From: Enoplolaimus lenunculus
Lineage: Eukaryota; Nematoda; Enoplea; Enoplida; Thoracostomopsidae
Direction of reading: 5' to 3'
Assembly: GCA_030248215.1 (NCBI GenBank)
Contig: JASANG010002490.1
Location: 19,055-83,054, forward strand
DNA length: 64,000 nucleotides
The position numbers and the translations under genes are program-made. The notes beneath the pieces are model-generated. The model was not told the DNA's origin. It made no database searches and saw nothing but the letters and a program-made list of their open reading frames with translations. This document shows, one piece after another, positions 22,846 to 35,293 of the stretch; position 1 is the stretch's first letter, and every line of letters begins with the position of its first letter.

Positions 22846-24784
22846 ATATATATAATGTGTTAAAAATAACACAATATTTCGTTAATGTTTTAATATTAAT
22901 AAGTGCAAAATTGTTCAGATTTTACAAACCTCTGTATCGGGTGCGTAGCTGGAGAGCGGCCAGGGACCGGGTTAGTCGCCAAGGGGGTCCAGAAGGGCAC
23001 AGTTCCCCCTGGAAAAGTTTTGGCACTCCCTAGAAAATTTTCAATCTTGCTTGTAACTCATTCAAAAACCTTGTTTACCCATCCTGAGAAATTTTTAGCC
23101 CCCACTAGCAAAGCGAGCTGGCTACAGGCCTGCCAGGGACGCTCTGGCTTGCTGAAAAAATTTTCAAACTAAACGGTTAACGTCGCTTGCAAAGTCATCC
23201 GAAATCCTTGTATGTTCCCACTAAAAAATTTTTGCCTCAAGTAATGTGAGTTGGCCGCGAAACTGTGCTTATGCAGTGAAACCTTTTGTGTTTTTACTTG
23301 ACAGGCTGGGAGCTGGTTAAAATTGTATATTCGCGAGTTCGCCGCAGCGAGATCGTGTTTTTAGACGGTTGTTCGCTCGTTTGCTCATTTGCATACGAAC
23401 GTACAATCACAACACACTGCGTTAATACATGAACCTACAATTTGCTTGTGTGAATACCAGAAAACGTTGTTCAGAGTCGGAGCAGCCACCCTCATATCCA
23501 CCATTTGGGGGGCCTCACCTCTAAAGGGGTTCTCACCTCAACCGTTTGCAACAAAAACCGCTGAAGTTTTGAAATACGGCTGGCTTCCAGCTAGCTGCGC
23601 TCGCGAGTTTTGGACTCTATTCTACCTTTCCGTGATTTTCAAATGGGTTTGAACAATACATAGGTTTAGAATAAAACCGCCAAGTTCCTATGTGCCAACA
23701 AATTTTCTCGCTCGCTATACTCGCTGGCTCACAACTTTACTTAAGATAATACTACTCTGACGAAACGAAAGTCATGAACGGGAATAAAAAATTTTTGAAT
23801 GCGGTATGCCGTGTGATGTCTCCATTGGCTGAAGCATAGAATGATTGTATAAGGTTTTACCTGAAATATGAGTTGTTCAGAGCCTGATTAATTTCTGACA
23901 AAGTGTAGTCAAAATTTTGCAAAATATACGTTTTACTTTTAACACATCCTTTAATCATGAATAATAATTTTGTACTGTTCGCTTTAACAAATTCTGACCC
24001 GATCATTCGTTGCTTCTTGGAAAATACGAACATGTCTAAATAACTGAATTGACCCCTCCCAACTTTTGAGAACAGATAGACGCATATGGTGTGTACAAAA
24101 TATACTGATCCACCAGACTGAACGAGAATATTAGCTTATTAATAAATACACTGCCGTGGCTTTAATCTTGTAGTATATTCAAAATTTGTCAGTTTCAACG
24201 AAACGGTGGCGGTGGCTGCCTAAGGAATTCTGCAGGAGTGACTTTTGATTACATGCCTGCAAATTAGAGTTTGACAATAAAATATTGTATGATGTTTTCT
24301 AAAATATTAGTACCAGCTGTAGACCAACTGTTCGGTATGAAATGATGTCATATATTCAGCAAAATATTAAACCGCAGAAACAATTTGTGTCTATTTAAAC
24401 CAGGCATATTTACAAATCAGGCCCGTAGCCAGAGAAGGGCCGTGAAGGCGCTCAGCCATCCGCTGGATGAATTTTGCTCCACTCTAGAAAATTTTCAACC
24501 TTGTTTGTAATGAAAACCCTTGTATGCCCCTGCTGAAAAAAATGTTTAGCAAACGCTAGGAAGGTGAGCTGGCTACGGATAAGAATCAACGACATTAAAC
24601 AACAACGGTTCTTATCTGTAAAGACAACATTAAACAAACACGCACAATATGCTACATTGGTTTACAATGTTTATACTGGACACGAAATTGTTTGAGCTAA
24701 ATTAGTAAATACACGATTTTGTAGGCGTACAAGTTACAACTTAATACTAAAGGTCAAAAAATTTTCTCGTTCGCTATTCTCGTT
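22846..24784. other. Intergenic between the two methyltransferase genes, repeat-filled
   Basis: It holds copies of the GTAGCCAGCTCAC family at 22947-23135 and 24418-24585 and a partial one near 23150-23260. At 23478-23650 lies a second family (AAGGGGTTCTCACCTCAACC) that recurs at 31120-31340, 44583-44760 and 48905-49085. No host gene is seen. Confidence 0.5.
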
Positions 24785-25200
24785 CAGGTCCGTAGCCAGC
24801 TCACCTTGCTACACTGTAAATTCCGATGAATTGATTAATCAACTCAGAAGGAGAATTGGTTATTTCTGCCTATTCTTGAGTTAATAGCAGTAAACATTAA
24901 CTCACTCTGAGCTGATTTAATTCTGTGTTAGTTAATTAATTAACTCAGAATGAGTTCAATCAATTCAGGATTCTGAGTTCTGAAAGTCCTAATTCAGAGC
25001 TCAGACCGCTGAATTGATTCAACTCATTCTGAGTTAAAATCAACTCACTGAAATTTACAGTGTAGGAGGACTGAAAAGTTTCAAGAGTAGCATACAAGCG
25101 TTTTTGATGACTTTACAAGTAAGCTTAAAAATTTACTGGAAGTGGGTGGCAAAATGCTTCCATTGAGCCTTTCCTGGCCCTCCCTGGCTACGGGCCCGTT
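24785..25200. mobile_element. GTAGCCAGCTCAC repeat split by a younger MITE
   Basis: The left part (24785-24811) ends CACCTTGCTA. The right part resumes at 25063 with TAGGAGGACTGAAAAG and closes with CCTGGCTACGGGCCCG. A CACTGTAAATT-family MITE sits exactly between, flanked by the TA target. The outer element is therefore older. Confidence 0.65.
24812..25062. mobile_element. MITE of the CACTGTAAAT / GAGTTGATT family, complete
   Basis: A 251-bp element with ends CACTGTAAATTCCGAT and TGAAATTTACAGTG and TA on both flanks. The inverted arms are rich in AACTCA/TGAGTT words. It is nested in an older repeat. Confidence 0.8.
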
Positions 25201-25395
25201 CTCGTTTTGATTTTAATTAAAGTTAGCCGCTTTTGCAATGAAATCGTGATTACGCCATTTGTGCAGTAGATGTGGGGAGATCAAAACTATGCCGTTTTTG
25301 ATGACTTAAAGTTCTTGACGCTACAACAAGTTAAACATTTTAGAAACTTGACCATTGCAAATAGGTGAATCCGTGCCCTTAAACAGCAAGAATTC

Positions 25396-25805
25396 CTGTA
25401 GCGACCCGAATACTAATCCCCATTTTGAGTCCCAATCAACTGGAGTCCGTATTCCTAACAAGAGTCCGTATGCAGCTGGAGTCCCTAAACTCTTATTAGA
25501 GCCCATAAATGTCAATTATTCCTAATTATAGCGCACAAATGACTCCAGGACCGAATAAAGTTGAGTTCGAAACTTTAAAGCGTATTTAAGTTTTGACAGT
25601 AAATTCCTAAGTATATTAACCATACATTATCGCTCAAGCTATTGACACAAGATAAATAATAAGAGATGGATGTTATGTCCAACTAATAAAAGGCGGCGGA
25701 GGACGGGTTAAAAATATATAACAGTCCGTAACCGAATAACAGGGGGGCACCATCTGGAGAGGCCAAATAAAAGTCAGCCCTCGCTTCTAATTCGGGTTAC
25801 TACAG
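25396..25805. mobile_element. MITE of the CTGTAGTGACCCGAATAA family
   Basis: About 410 bp, with left end CTGTAGCGACCCGAATAC and right end ATTCGGGTTACTACAG. Internal landmarks shared with 53583-54027 and 61476-61903 include GAGTCCGTATTCCTAA and AACAGTCCGTAACCGAATAA. Only the right flank keeps a clear TA. Confidence 0.75.
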
Positions 25806-25876
25806 TAATTGCTTTTATTGTGGCTATGACCCTGGGCTCCCAGACAATTTTTAACCGTGAGAACTTTCTCACGGGA

Positions 25877-28800
25877 TCAATTTATTGGATTCGGTTTTCG
25901 GCAAACTACAAACAATCGATTCTCTTCGCCAAGTTGAATGAAATCGCTCTGATTGTAATCATTTTTGCTAAAATCTTTCGAAATTGGAGGAACAATTGTG
26001 GACCGAGACATCACTTTATCGAATACCACTTGAGAATACAAGTTGCGAAGATGGCCTGGCAAATCACGGGCGGTGTGACCGAAGCCAGCTTGCAGTTTGC
26101 CTGAAATAGCAAAAATTGTATCCTACCAGGAGATGCCAGTAGCCAGCTCAACCAACATGCTGGGGGAGGGGCAAAACAATTTCAGGCTGGGTATGCAGTT
26201 GATTTATCAAGGCTGAATGCTTTCAAGATGGAAAAACTTTTTTTGGGAGGCAACATTTTTGATGCGGACTAAGTCCTGCCGCCGGCCACGTCTACCAACG
26301 TGCGCGACCTGGGGTCCTGCTGTTTCAAGCTTCTTGTAGCTTTCAGCGCATTTTTTCGCATTTGATTTGTCCTACTTGTTGCCATTTTTGAGATGTGCAA
26401 TTGCAGGAGTTCATCAGTTTCAAAACCTATCGCTAACTGATGTAGGGGCTATGGCTCATGTTATTCTCGCTGCCAGCTCAAAGCCAACCATCCTATCACA
26501 ATTTCAGGTATGGTTAAAATTGAGACATTGCGATCCTGGGAGTTCGGTATATGGTCGAAGGCGAGATTTTGGGACTCTTGGATTTCGGAATACGATCGAA
26601 GGTGGGTTTTTCGAATGTTGGTATTTCGGGAGATGGACGAAGGTAGAATTTTGGAATTTTGGGATTTTGGGATTTTGAAATATGGTCATACATAGGATTT
26701 TGGGATTTTCGGATTTCGGGATATGATTGAAGGTGGAATGCTTCTAAACCTAAGCCTAAACCTAAACCTAAATCAAAGACTAACCCTAAACCAAAGCCTA
26801 ACATTTAGCTCAAGGGTCTTTTAAGATGTGATCTATGTTTAAATCAAAGCCTATTAAATCCTCAGTATTAGCTTAAACCCAAGCCTATGCCATTAAGGTC
26901 TAATCGATACTTAAATCAAAGCCTGCTCTTAAAGCCAAAGCATGAACGGAAGCCTAAACCTTAGCCTAGCCTAAGTTTTAACCCTTGGGTCATTATAAGA
27001 TCTAATATATGTTTAAACAAAAGCCTATTCATAAAGCATCGTCCTAACCTTACCCAAACCGGCTCCTAAAGCCCAAACCTAAACCTAAGCCTAAGCCTAA
27101 GCGTTAGCCTAAGCCGAAGCCTATGCCTAAAATTTTGCCCAAGAAAAATTTAAGGTTTAATCCATGTTGAAACCAATTTCTAAAGCTTCGGCCTAAGCCT
27201 AAAACTATGCGTAAGGTTACAGCGTAAACGTGAGGCTAAAGCACCTCTAACAAATATAAACTATAAAATTTTTAGTAGGGACGATGGGATTTTTGGACGG
27301 CAGTAAAGTATACACAGCGGCGGGTCCAGGAGTTTATGGGCGGGGCGGGGTTGCAAATTTGATAAAACGCAAAAAATTGTAACTTAGAAACCTTATCATT
27401 TTACACTAAAAATTTTCTTATGTGGACAATTGTAAGCTAAGACCTTATCATTTTATCACAAAAAATTCGGAGGAAAAAATTAGGGAGCTTAATATCTTTT
27501 TTTTCAAAACATTTTTCTGAGGGGAAAAATTGTAAGGTAAAGGGACCTTACCATTTTATCGCTAAAAATTTTCAAATGGGGGGCGTATGCCCCGCTCCCC
27601 GGCTGCTTTTCTCTGGATCCGCTAGCGAGTATACATGAACCGACATTATATATATTGTTAAAATTTCATAATATTTTAAAATTACTAAAATCATCAAACC
27701 TCTCAGTTCGTCAAACGTCAAATAATAATTAATTGGCGTTTGCTCGCATCGCAACACTTCAAATCCGACTTTAGCCAGTAGTTTTGCGTAATCTTGTTCT
27801 GGTAAATCAGATTTCCAGTCAAATTCGTGCGATTGTTCTGTCTAAAAATTAGGTTCGCAATGTTTGCATACTTAATAACTATGCTATTTTTTAATTTTGT
27901 ATCTTTTCAGTAGAAACATGATTGCCAGATCCACGTTAGATCTGTCCTAAAGTCCAATCCCAAAGATGTACAGTACTCGACTACACCAGCTAATTCCTCT
28001 AGAAGCCCGACGTCCCATACTCTTCAATTTGGGCTTTGGGGACGGCTAGAACACATCTATTAAGTGCTACAGCAATTTGAAAATATGCTACACTGTACAG
28101 TGATGTACTAACCTTTCGATATGGCTTAAAACGCGGATCGGACCATATTTCATCAAACACCTGGCTATACATATTGGTTTTTCGCGCCAACAGAACCGCC
28201 ATAAAAATACCGCCAGATTTCAGGCAACGAAATATATTCAGCAAAGCATCGTGCTAAAACAATTAAAATGCAAGTTTCTCAATATAGTAACAAAGAAGCT
28301 AAAAAGCGAACGCTTCCCATATGTATTTATATGTATCATCCACTTATTTAGTGCCTGCTGTGTGCAAATTTGCCACACCAATTTCCAACTACGGTTTCTA
28401 AAAATGATAGCAGTTGGAAATTGGGTATTTGAAATTTTCCAATTTTCCACTTCTATAAAATGTAAAACTACAAGTGGTCATATGGATGATGCATTATAAT
28501 TATGAAATGACTTATTCGTTGTAAATACATTTATTGCTTTACACGCAATCCTACACTCTCTTAATTGATGAACTTCAAATCGTAGTTATTGCCGATTTAA
28601 TCGTAGTACCGTATGCACAGTTGAGCCGAGCAGAGGCTGCGGTCATTCTCTATAATTTAAAATTCGTTTTGGTCACGTAGATGCAATGCTTTACTAAATA
28701 ATTGGATGAAATATGGCAATTCTATTTTAAGAGTTTTAGCCGTTTTTATAGTGTGAGTTTCACCAATTCAAGCGAAATTTGCACCGCAGAAATTACGCTA

Positions 28801-30518
28801 TTGACTATGTCATTTCATTAGATCTACTGCGTATTTGTTCAAATGTATTCTTTTGGTCATAGACAGACCCTACGGCCCATGTATAGAACAGGGCCGTAGT
28901 ATTAGTAGTAGCCTATTCCTAAGCCTAAGCCTGTAAGCCTTAGCTTAGCCTAAGCGGAAGGATGAGCATATTCCTAAGCCTAAGCCTTTGGGCCGGCCCA
29001 TGCATAGAAAGAACAGGGCCGGATCGTTTTCTAGCGGGACTGTAATAGAGTCAGTTTAAGCCTACGCCTAAGCAAAAAATTAGTCTAAAGCTTAAACTGA
29101 CTCTATACAGCCACGCCGGAAAACGATCCGCCCCTGTTTTATACTTGGGCCGTCCCAACAGTTGAGGTAATAAAATGATATATTCTTTTTCAAAATTTCC
29201 GTAGTAACGAGAAAAAAACAACGTTTACAGACATGAAAATTTTTCTCGATTGTTACGCTCGCTCGCAAAAAACCCCCTAACGTAAAGTTGTACGTTCCGG
29301 AAATAAAATTCTGGCTACCCCACCCAGTGGTGTTGGGTATGACTTATATATACCTGGTTTTCTATCCAATGCAAGGTACTAAAACATGTCACTAGCCCAG
29401 CGTCGCTTTTTCTTACAGCTTCAGGCAAACTATTGAATTTATTGATATCCCCTGAAACAGAGGCGCAACACGTTATACCGAAATGAAACGTAATGATAAT
29501 CTCAATTTAAAGCCTAATCCTAAGCCTGGGCCTCAGTATGAGCTAAAACAAAATCTGAAACTTCAAAAGTGTTGCCGATTAATACAAGCGCAGCAATGTT
29601 TGGGACTGCCGCTACACGGATTGTCTGAACGCGCATAAAAAGTTTTGTATTTTAGCAAAATTATGCAAAAAATATGATAATTTTTTACTTAAAAACTAGA
29701 AACAGACCGAAATAAAAATTATTTAATTTGAAAAAGTTAAAAAACTAATATATATTAAATTGCTTACCTTGAATAAACGCAATTCGCGAGTCGCAGACAG
29801 TCTCGTTCGCTATTTTGAGCATTTCTTTTGAAACATCAACTCCAACAATTTGAGTCAAATTTGTAAACGCTGACAAATATTTGGTCACTGATCCTGTACC
29901 ACATCCGATATCAAGCACCTAAAAATATATAATAACATTTTAACCTGTATTTACGAATGCTAAAATTTTTAAGCTGAGAAGAATTTTGTAATTGCAAATT
30001 CTTACAGTAACTTGTTTATTTCACAAAAATAGAGGCGTACTTTCTATTCTCAAAGTAACTGTTCAAAACAATAATTATTGCTCAAAATCACGGTATAATT
30101 GAAATTTGTTCAACCAAAACTTCGCGGAAAGTTAAATATTTTTAGTAGCAACTGATTAGTTTACCAACCGCAACAATGGGCCAAAACACGGTTCAATGTA
30201 TATATAAAACACAGCCGTACGAGTAATATAACCATATTCCTAAGCCGAAGTCGGAGCCTAAGCCTAAAGTTTCAGCTTACTCTATTAAAGTCCCACGCAA
30301 AAACTGTCCACCCCTGATCTATGCCGAATTATAACACCGAATGCTAGGTCCTACAGCCGTTTGAAAATAAAATCGCTTACCCGAGTTCCAACCGGAAGTT
30401 GTTCGATCATTTCGTACGATTGACTTAGAAGTTTGAATGCACCAGCAGAAGCTTCGCGACTTATATTAGAATCATATCTTGATACATCCAGCGCTTTGTC
30501 GCACGAAATAGAGAACAT
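25877..30518 (-). CDS. SAM-dependent methyltransferase, JHAMT-like (copy B)
   Basis: Six exons join in phase: 30518-30381, 29918-29768, 29451-29354, 28253-28113, 27841-27700 and 26100-25877 (894 nt, 297 aa). It is the tandem paralogue of copy A, with the same intron positions and phases. SAM motif I, VLDIGCGTGSVTKYL, lies at residues 47-61, and the other blocks include LVTCFSTLHWIENQ and FRCLKSGGIFMAVLL. The C-terminus ends FVVCRKPNPIN, four residues beyond copy A. The donor of exon 5 is weak (GAG|GTTTGA). All six exons are open, so the copy looks functional. Exon 2 is about 95% identical in DNA to exon 2 of copy A, while the flanking exons are only about 60-70% identical in protein. The substrate is unknown, as for copy A. 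Confidence 0.85.
26530..26745. repeat. Degenerate TTTTGGGA short repeat
   Basis: The region repeats GGGATTTTGGGATTTTG and the longer GAAGGTGGG / TTCGGGATATG phrases with a period near 50-60 bp. Open frames on both strands here are by-products of the repeat. It lies in intron 5 of methyltransferase copy B. Confidence 0.6.
26739..27250. repeat. Long CCTAAGCCTAA-type satellite block
   Basis: About 500 bp of degenerate CCTAAACCTAAGCC hexamer-like units, with a longer period marked by GGTCTAAT and TTTAAATCAAAGCCT. It is much longer than the 60-100 bp cores of the MITEs elsewhere, so it looks like a local expansion of a MITE core. Confidence 0.7.
27305..27620. mobile_element. Repeat bounded by GCGGCGGGTCCAG and CTGGATCCGCTAG
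   Basis: Its ends are inverted copies of a GCGGATCCAG-like word. The interior has three rounds of ACCTTA(C/T)CATTTTATC. Related ends occur at 30992-31683 and near 20400 and 62950, and interior pieces near 12420. Class undetermined. Confidence 0.5.
28874..29151. mobile_element. Two fused TTAGGC-cored MITEs, subfamily A
   Basis: The first unit opens GGCCCATGTATAGAACAGG. A second opens at 28995 with GGCCCATGCATAG and continues to the right-end CTGTTTTATACTTGGGCC. The pair looks like one element inserted beside, or recombined with, another. It lies in intron 3 of methyltransferase copy B. Confidence 0.7.
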
Positions 30519-32556
30519 ATTGTCTAAAAATTAAAACAATTATATCTAAAATTACAATTTTTAAACAGTAAACTGTAGTTTGTGTCGTTAAATTTATTGC
30601 AAAAATATACTTGTAATGTTTCTGAAAGTGCATTGGTCGGATATCGGTCAAATGGACCAATCAAAAAACAACATTTTGGTTGGAGTAAAGAATACAAAAA
30701 TTGCGTATGGCTTCTTGTTCGCGTCTTTCGTGACATTCCTTTCATTGTTAAATGCACCCGGTAGTTGCAGAGCACCCTTAAATATATCACATAGCCACGC
30801 CGTGAGAATTTGCAGCACATACTTGTAGAGAATCGTTTATGTTTCTGGAGGGTCTGCGAAAAAGTAGGCTAGATTTACATTTTTTGCTTAGACAAAGACT
30901 TAGGTGGTAGGAAAATATTTAGCTTACAGCAATAATGCTTCCCTTAAGGTAAATTTGGCCAAAAATTCTGAAACCGTAACTGTAGTGATCTACACGGGTA
31001 GATCCAGGAGGGGTGAGGGGGGGATGCGTCCACCCCACCGGCTGCCGAGTGTGGTTTTTTCATGGTTAAAATGTAACTTTACAATGCAAGTTCTTGTTCC
31101 GATATCTCAGAATTTCACAGCTGTTTAGGGGCTTCGACCCGAAACTCAGCGTAACTAATTTTCTATGTGCTTTGACAAGTTTTAGAATGCGTCAGGCTTC
31201 TCAATCGCTTCGCTCGCGAATTCGGGGCTCCCACCCTGGAGTTTGGGGGGAGCCAAACCCCTATCTGCTCCGGTACTGCGAGCGAGTTTCTCATGTGTGG
31301 GGGAATAAATAGTGCCAATTTCGCTATAGAGGGGCTACCCCCTGCATCCGTCTGCCTATGGAGCCATCCAGCCTATGCGCGAACCTAAGCCTACACTTAA
31401 ACTTTAGCCTATAGAGTAGGCTTAAACTTAAGTCTTAACCTCACTCTAAACTTAAACTTCTGAATAGCCTAAACTTTTGGGGAAATTGGGATATTACCCA
31501 AAAATTAGGATTGTGGAAACTTGGGATATTACTCAGAAAATTGCGAGGGATATGTTTTATACATGAGCCTTTGTATGACTTTTGGCTATTATATATGCAT
31601 TAAAATACGTATGAACATGCGCCAAACCTTAACATTTTCCCCTTGTGCACCACCCACCAGAAATTTCTGGATCCGCCGCTGACAGCTGTAAAATAGGTTT
31701 CAATACATTAAGCACTCGATTGAAAATCGCAGAAACCATAGGAATTACACATCATCAGAGTTCAAGTATATTGCAGTAAAGCGGCACTGGTGCCTAAACT
31801 GTCCTAAAAATTTTCAGGCTAAATTGACAAACTGTAATGTAAAATTACCTTATGCCCGTTTAAAAGTGATGACACACCCTAACACATATTGGAATCCAAA
31901 CGGGGGGAGGCAGCTTAGGCCTAGGACGTATTAGTCCCAATAAAATCACTTTTTAAATAAAACGGGTAGTTTTAAGTAAAATTGTTTGACAATTACAAAA
32001 AATTCAAAGGAACCGTGCTGACGGATTTTAGCGTCTAGAATATTGTGTTTAAAAAACATTTTGCTCGCAAATCTAGCAAGGTATGGAAGAAACAGATCAT
32101 AATTGTCTTAGCGTTAGGTGCCGCACGCAAGCATAAAGTTTGCAGTTCTTTAGCAGATAAGCTTGAGATTTGCCTTTATTAAAACATTTTTTATAAAGTT
32201 GTAAATAAATAAATAGTAGTTTTTGTGGTGATAAAAACTTATAATCAGATATAAATTAGACTGCGCCGCCAAAACTCGAAAGCATGCGGAGCTGTGTGTA
32301 ACCGGACATCCGTTACCGTTTCCATTTCCGGTAATAATCGATGTTCGTTTCCGCTTCCGTTATAAAAATATCGAAAATTACGCTATTTTTACGTTGAAAA
32401 TTAGTTAAAAATCACGCATCTGGCATTATTGTTATAGATAGGCTGCAATGGTTCGCAATGAAAGGATAATTACGAAATTCTCGGTATCAAACGTGCAAAG
32501 GTACATGGAGCTTGTTTTCGCTAAATTTCACACTTGTGCTATTCATACAAAATCTC
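30519..32556. other. Intergenic, repeat mosaic
   Basis: It contains an arm of the third TTAGGC subfamily (30841-30960), a 690-bp segment bounded by GTAGATCCAGG and CTGGATCCGCCGCTG (about 30992-31683), a copy of the AAGGGG..CACC family (31120-31340) and a loose TTAGGC-like block (31370-31470). No gene is recognised. Confidence 0.45.
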
Positions 32557-32860
32557 TTAAGCCATATTCACACATGCAAGTTTTTACAGCAAAAACTTGC
32601 ATGTGCAACTTGCATGCGCAAGTTTGGTCACAAAGCAGATTTGAAGTTGTTGCAGCCGCAAATTATTCACCGAGATTCATGCCATATAATATAATTCGCA
32701 TCTGTGAACGCAGTTGCAAGTCACTTGAATGTCGTGCACCAGCAGTTTGACTGGTCAATCGGAACGTTCCTTTGAAAATACTTGCTGCTGCAAGTATTCC
32801 GTTCTAGTTGCAGCTGTGAGTTCTCGGTGCAAAAACTTGGAGGTGTGAATGTGGGATTAA
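32557..32860. mobile_element. TTAA-flanked (piggyBac-type) MITE with internal hairpin
   Basis: A 304-bp element with TTAA at both ends and inverted termini CCATATTCACACATGCAAG and CTTGGAGGTGTGAATGTGGG. Just inside the left end is a perfect hairpin with a stem of about 14 bp, ACATGCAAGTTTTT and its complement. The AAGTTGCA word recurs inside. The 100-aa open frame across it is not a gene. Confidence 0.8.
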
Positions 32861-32927
32861 AGCAACGGCATTTAACATTGGCATGAATTTAGAAATGTAT
32901 TGTCTATGGTTCTGTGTGAATGTCATA

Positions 32928-33198
32928 TTAACCCTTTCTCACGTGAATATTTTCAATTTCATATCAGATGTAATTTCAAGGTAACATTCGAGCCCCAGTC
33001 ACACTGTTTGGATGCGTTTACGATGACCACTGAGCTATAGGATCTTGACGCTCGAGTCCGAGGGGGCTCTCACGTCTTGTAGAGATTTTGCGCTGCGTAT
33101 ATATGTTACAATTGTTAAACGCTGCTCACAGTGTGTGTATTGCTCGTAAGTTATTGTATTTAGGCGCTCATAGTATACTCTATGAGTGAAAAGGTTAT
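32928..33198. mobile_element. TTAA-flanked MITE with tRNA-like core, copy 2
   Basis: It opens TTAACCCTTTCTCACGTG and closes TATGAGTGAAAAGGTTA. The minus strand has a tRNA-like stretch TATAGCTCAGTGGTCATCG. The B-box is slightly off consensus here (GCTCGAATG). It lies 25 bp from copy 3 in the same orientation. Confidence 0.7.
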
Positions 33199-33222
33199 AG
33201 ATACTAAGTAAGAATTTTTTCA

Positions 33223-33473
33223 TTAACCCTTTCTCACAGAATATTTTTAAGTTCATATCAGATGTAATTTCACGGTAAAAGATTCGATCCCCTGTCTCAC
33301 TGGTGGGAAGCCTTTACGATGACGACTGAGCTATAGGATCTTGACGCTCGAGCCCGAGCTCGCTCTCACGTCTTGTGGAGATATAAATGTTAAACACTGC
33401 TCACAGTGTGTGTATTGCTCGTACATTGTTGTATTTAGTTGCTCATAGTATACTCTATGAGTGAAAGGGTTAA
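33223..33473. mobile_element. TTAA-flanked MITE with tRNA-like core, copy 3
   Basis: A 251-bp element with ends TTAACCCTTTCTCACAGA and GAGTGAAAGGGTTAA. The minus strand keeps an A-box TAGCTCAGTCG and a consensus B-box GATCGAATC, so it retains the sequence needed for pol III initiation. Confidence 0.75.
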
Positions 33474-33777
33474 TTCAAGTTCATCATTTGCGTACATATG
33501 TGTAGCCCGCATCATTCTGGTTGCGAGCTGTGAGGTTCTTTATTTATCCATCAAGACTTTTTCTTCGGGTTGAGACAGCGGGAGGCCCCATAAAGCGAAA
33601 TCATTGAGTTCAACTCACAGATTCGTGTTGGATATAAGAAAAACATTATAATTATCATTGGAATCTTGGATCAATACGTGGGTTCGTTCAAAATAAAAAT
33701 GAATTTCGCGTTTTGAAAAAATCGGTTGTATTGAAAGTAAAGTAGCGCTTAATCAAACTGTGGCGAAACGTTTACAA

Positions 33778-33852
33778 GGCTGCGTAGCTCAGTGGTTAGA
33801 TCAGCTGACCAGCAATCCGTAAATCGTGGGTTCGAACTATACCGCATCGGCA
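33778..33852 (+). tRNA. Degenerate tRNA-like sequence (pseudogene or SINE head)
   Basis: GGCTGCGTAGCTCAGTGG is a tRNA 5' half with an A-box, and GTGGGTTCGAACTATAC is a T-arm with a near-consensus B-box. The acceptor stem pairs at about 5 of 7 positions and the T stem pairs poorly, so I do not think it is a working tRNA. I cannot read the anticodon safely. Confidence 0.4.
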
Positions 33853-35293
33853 GCAAAATTTCCGTCAAGGGCTCTTTGTGGTACTGCTTAACTTACTATT
33901 ATAACTGCTTTGAAAGACGTTATTTGATAAGTGACATAGGGTTTAAAGTAGCATTTCATGGCTAAAACAACATCAGAAATGTTGATTTTGCAGCGACCAT
34001 ACAGCTGAAACACTGTCTTACTTTGTAGATTTTAATATTTTAGCTTCCAATCGCCCCAAATTTGACCTTTAAAATTTAATTTATCGTGTGACTGAAATCA
34101 ATTAATCTTTCGTACTTGTCGTGTTTCTGCGGTGTTTTATCGATTTGTGAAAGTATAAAATAATTTAAAATTTTATAAATAGTTTTTTCTAAAGTTTTAT
34201 TTGTTGAAAATCACAAGTGTTTGTGCACACATTTGACAACATTTTTCAAAATTAAAATTTCTTTGTTTTTAACCTTGATTTTCGTCGAGGTCAAAAATGC
34301 TGTTGTTGTTGTTGTAGTAGAAATTTTGTTTTGTCTCAAACAATATTATTAATTTGATAAAAACAAAAACGAATACAAACTGTAAACTATTTTTACAATT
34401 TATTGATTCAAACACCAGCTGATCTATGGAAACAGCGCATTTTGTTTTTAGCTAAAAACACTGCATTTTGACGACCAAACTTTAAGTAACCTTATTACCT
34501 TTTTTACTCTTTCAAATTTATGCTTTTTTTTAAAAAAAATACGGGTAATACTTTAATTCCGATGATTTTTTTCGGACAAATTTTATTGTTTTTATGACAA
34601 CAGCCGTATCTTTTCACAATTTCAAAGCCGTTTGCTTGAATTTAAGAAAATTGTAGATAAATTGTGAAATTGCAACAGTTTTTTTTGAGTTAACTACCAA
34701 TTCTACTCTTTGACGCTTTTAAATATTAGCGTAAATTTTCTTAAATTTTCCACAAAAAATTATATTAACAAAAATAAACATTTTCTGAAAAAAAACGATT
34801 GTTTTATAAGCCGTGCAGAATGTATTTTAACGCATTTGAAATGTTGAAAACTACTCTTAAAATTTGCCTATTTCAATAGGAAATGACTACATTGTTGTAG
34901 TTTAGTGGCAGCTTGTTTCATTTGAAATTCCGGTTTTCTGTTTGGATAACCTGTATTTCGACTTAGTGCTACGCTACCGGATTTCCGTCAATTTCACACT
35001 CGTGTTTTATTAAAATTGAAAATTTGTAAATTTTGAAAGATTTTTTTTCAGAAAAAATACCAAACGCAATAATTTTCGCTTAATTTTTGACAATATTTTC
35101 TATTTTAAGCCCATATTTTTTATACGGTGATACTCGCTAAGTTGTGATGCGGTTTTGAACATCATTGTTCGCAATCTGGTACATGAAACGGCCGTTGTTT
35201 CAACCGCGGCTATTATATGATTTCTAGTCAAAACGCACAAGCTCGAACGGTTCTTATTTCAGAAACTAAACTAAATTTAATACCACGAGAATA
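33853..35293. other. AT-rich upstream region of the cysteine-rich gene
   Basis: No repeat or gene is recognised in this very AT-rich stretch. A polypyrimidine tract ending TTCTTATTTCAG at 35251-35262, 31 bases before the ATG, could be a 5'-UTR splice acceptor or a trans-splice site. That is inference only. Confidence 0.4.

Noticed and set aside
26504-26804. Several overlapping frames on both strands
   Set aside because: They come from a short GGGATTTT-type repeat and the adjoining CCTAAGCC block.
32448-32750. 100-aa plus-strand open frame
   Set aside because: It lies across the left half of a TTAA-flanked MITE and its hairpin, so it is not a host exon.
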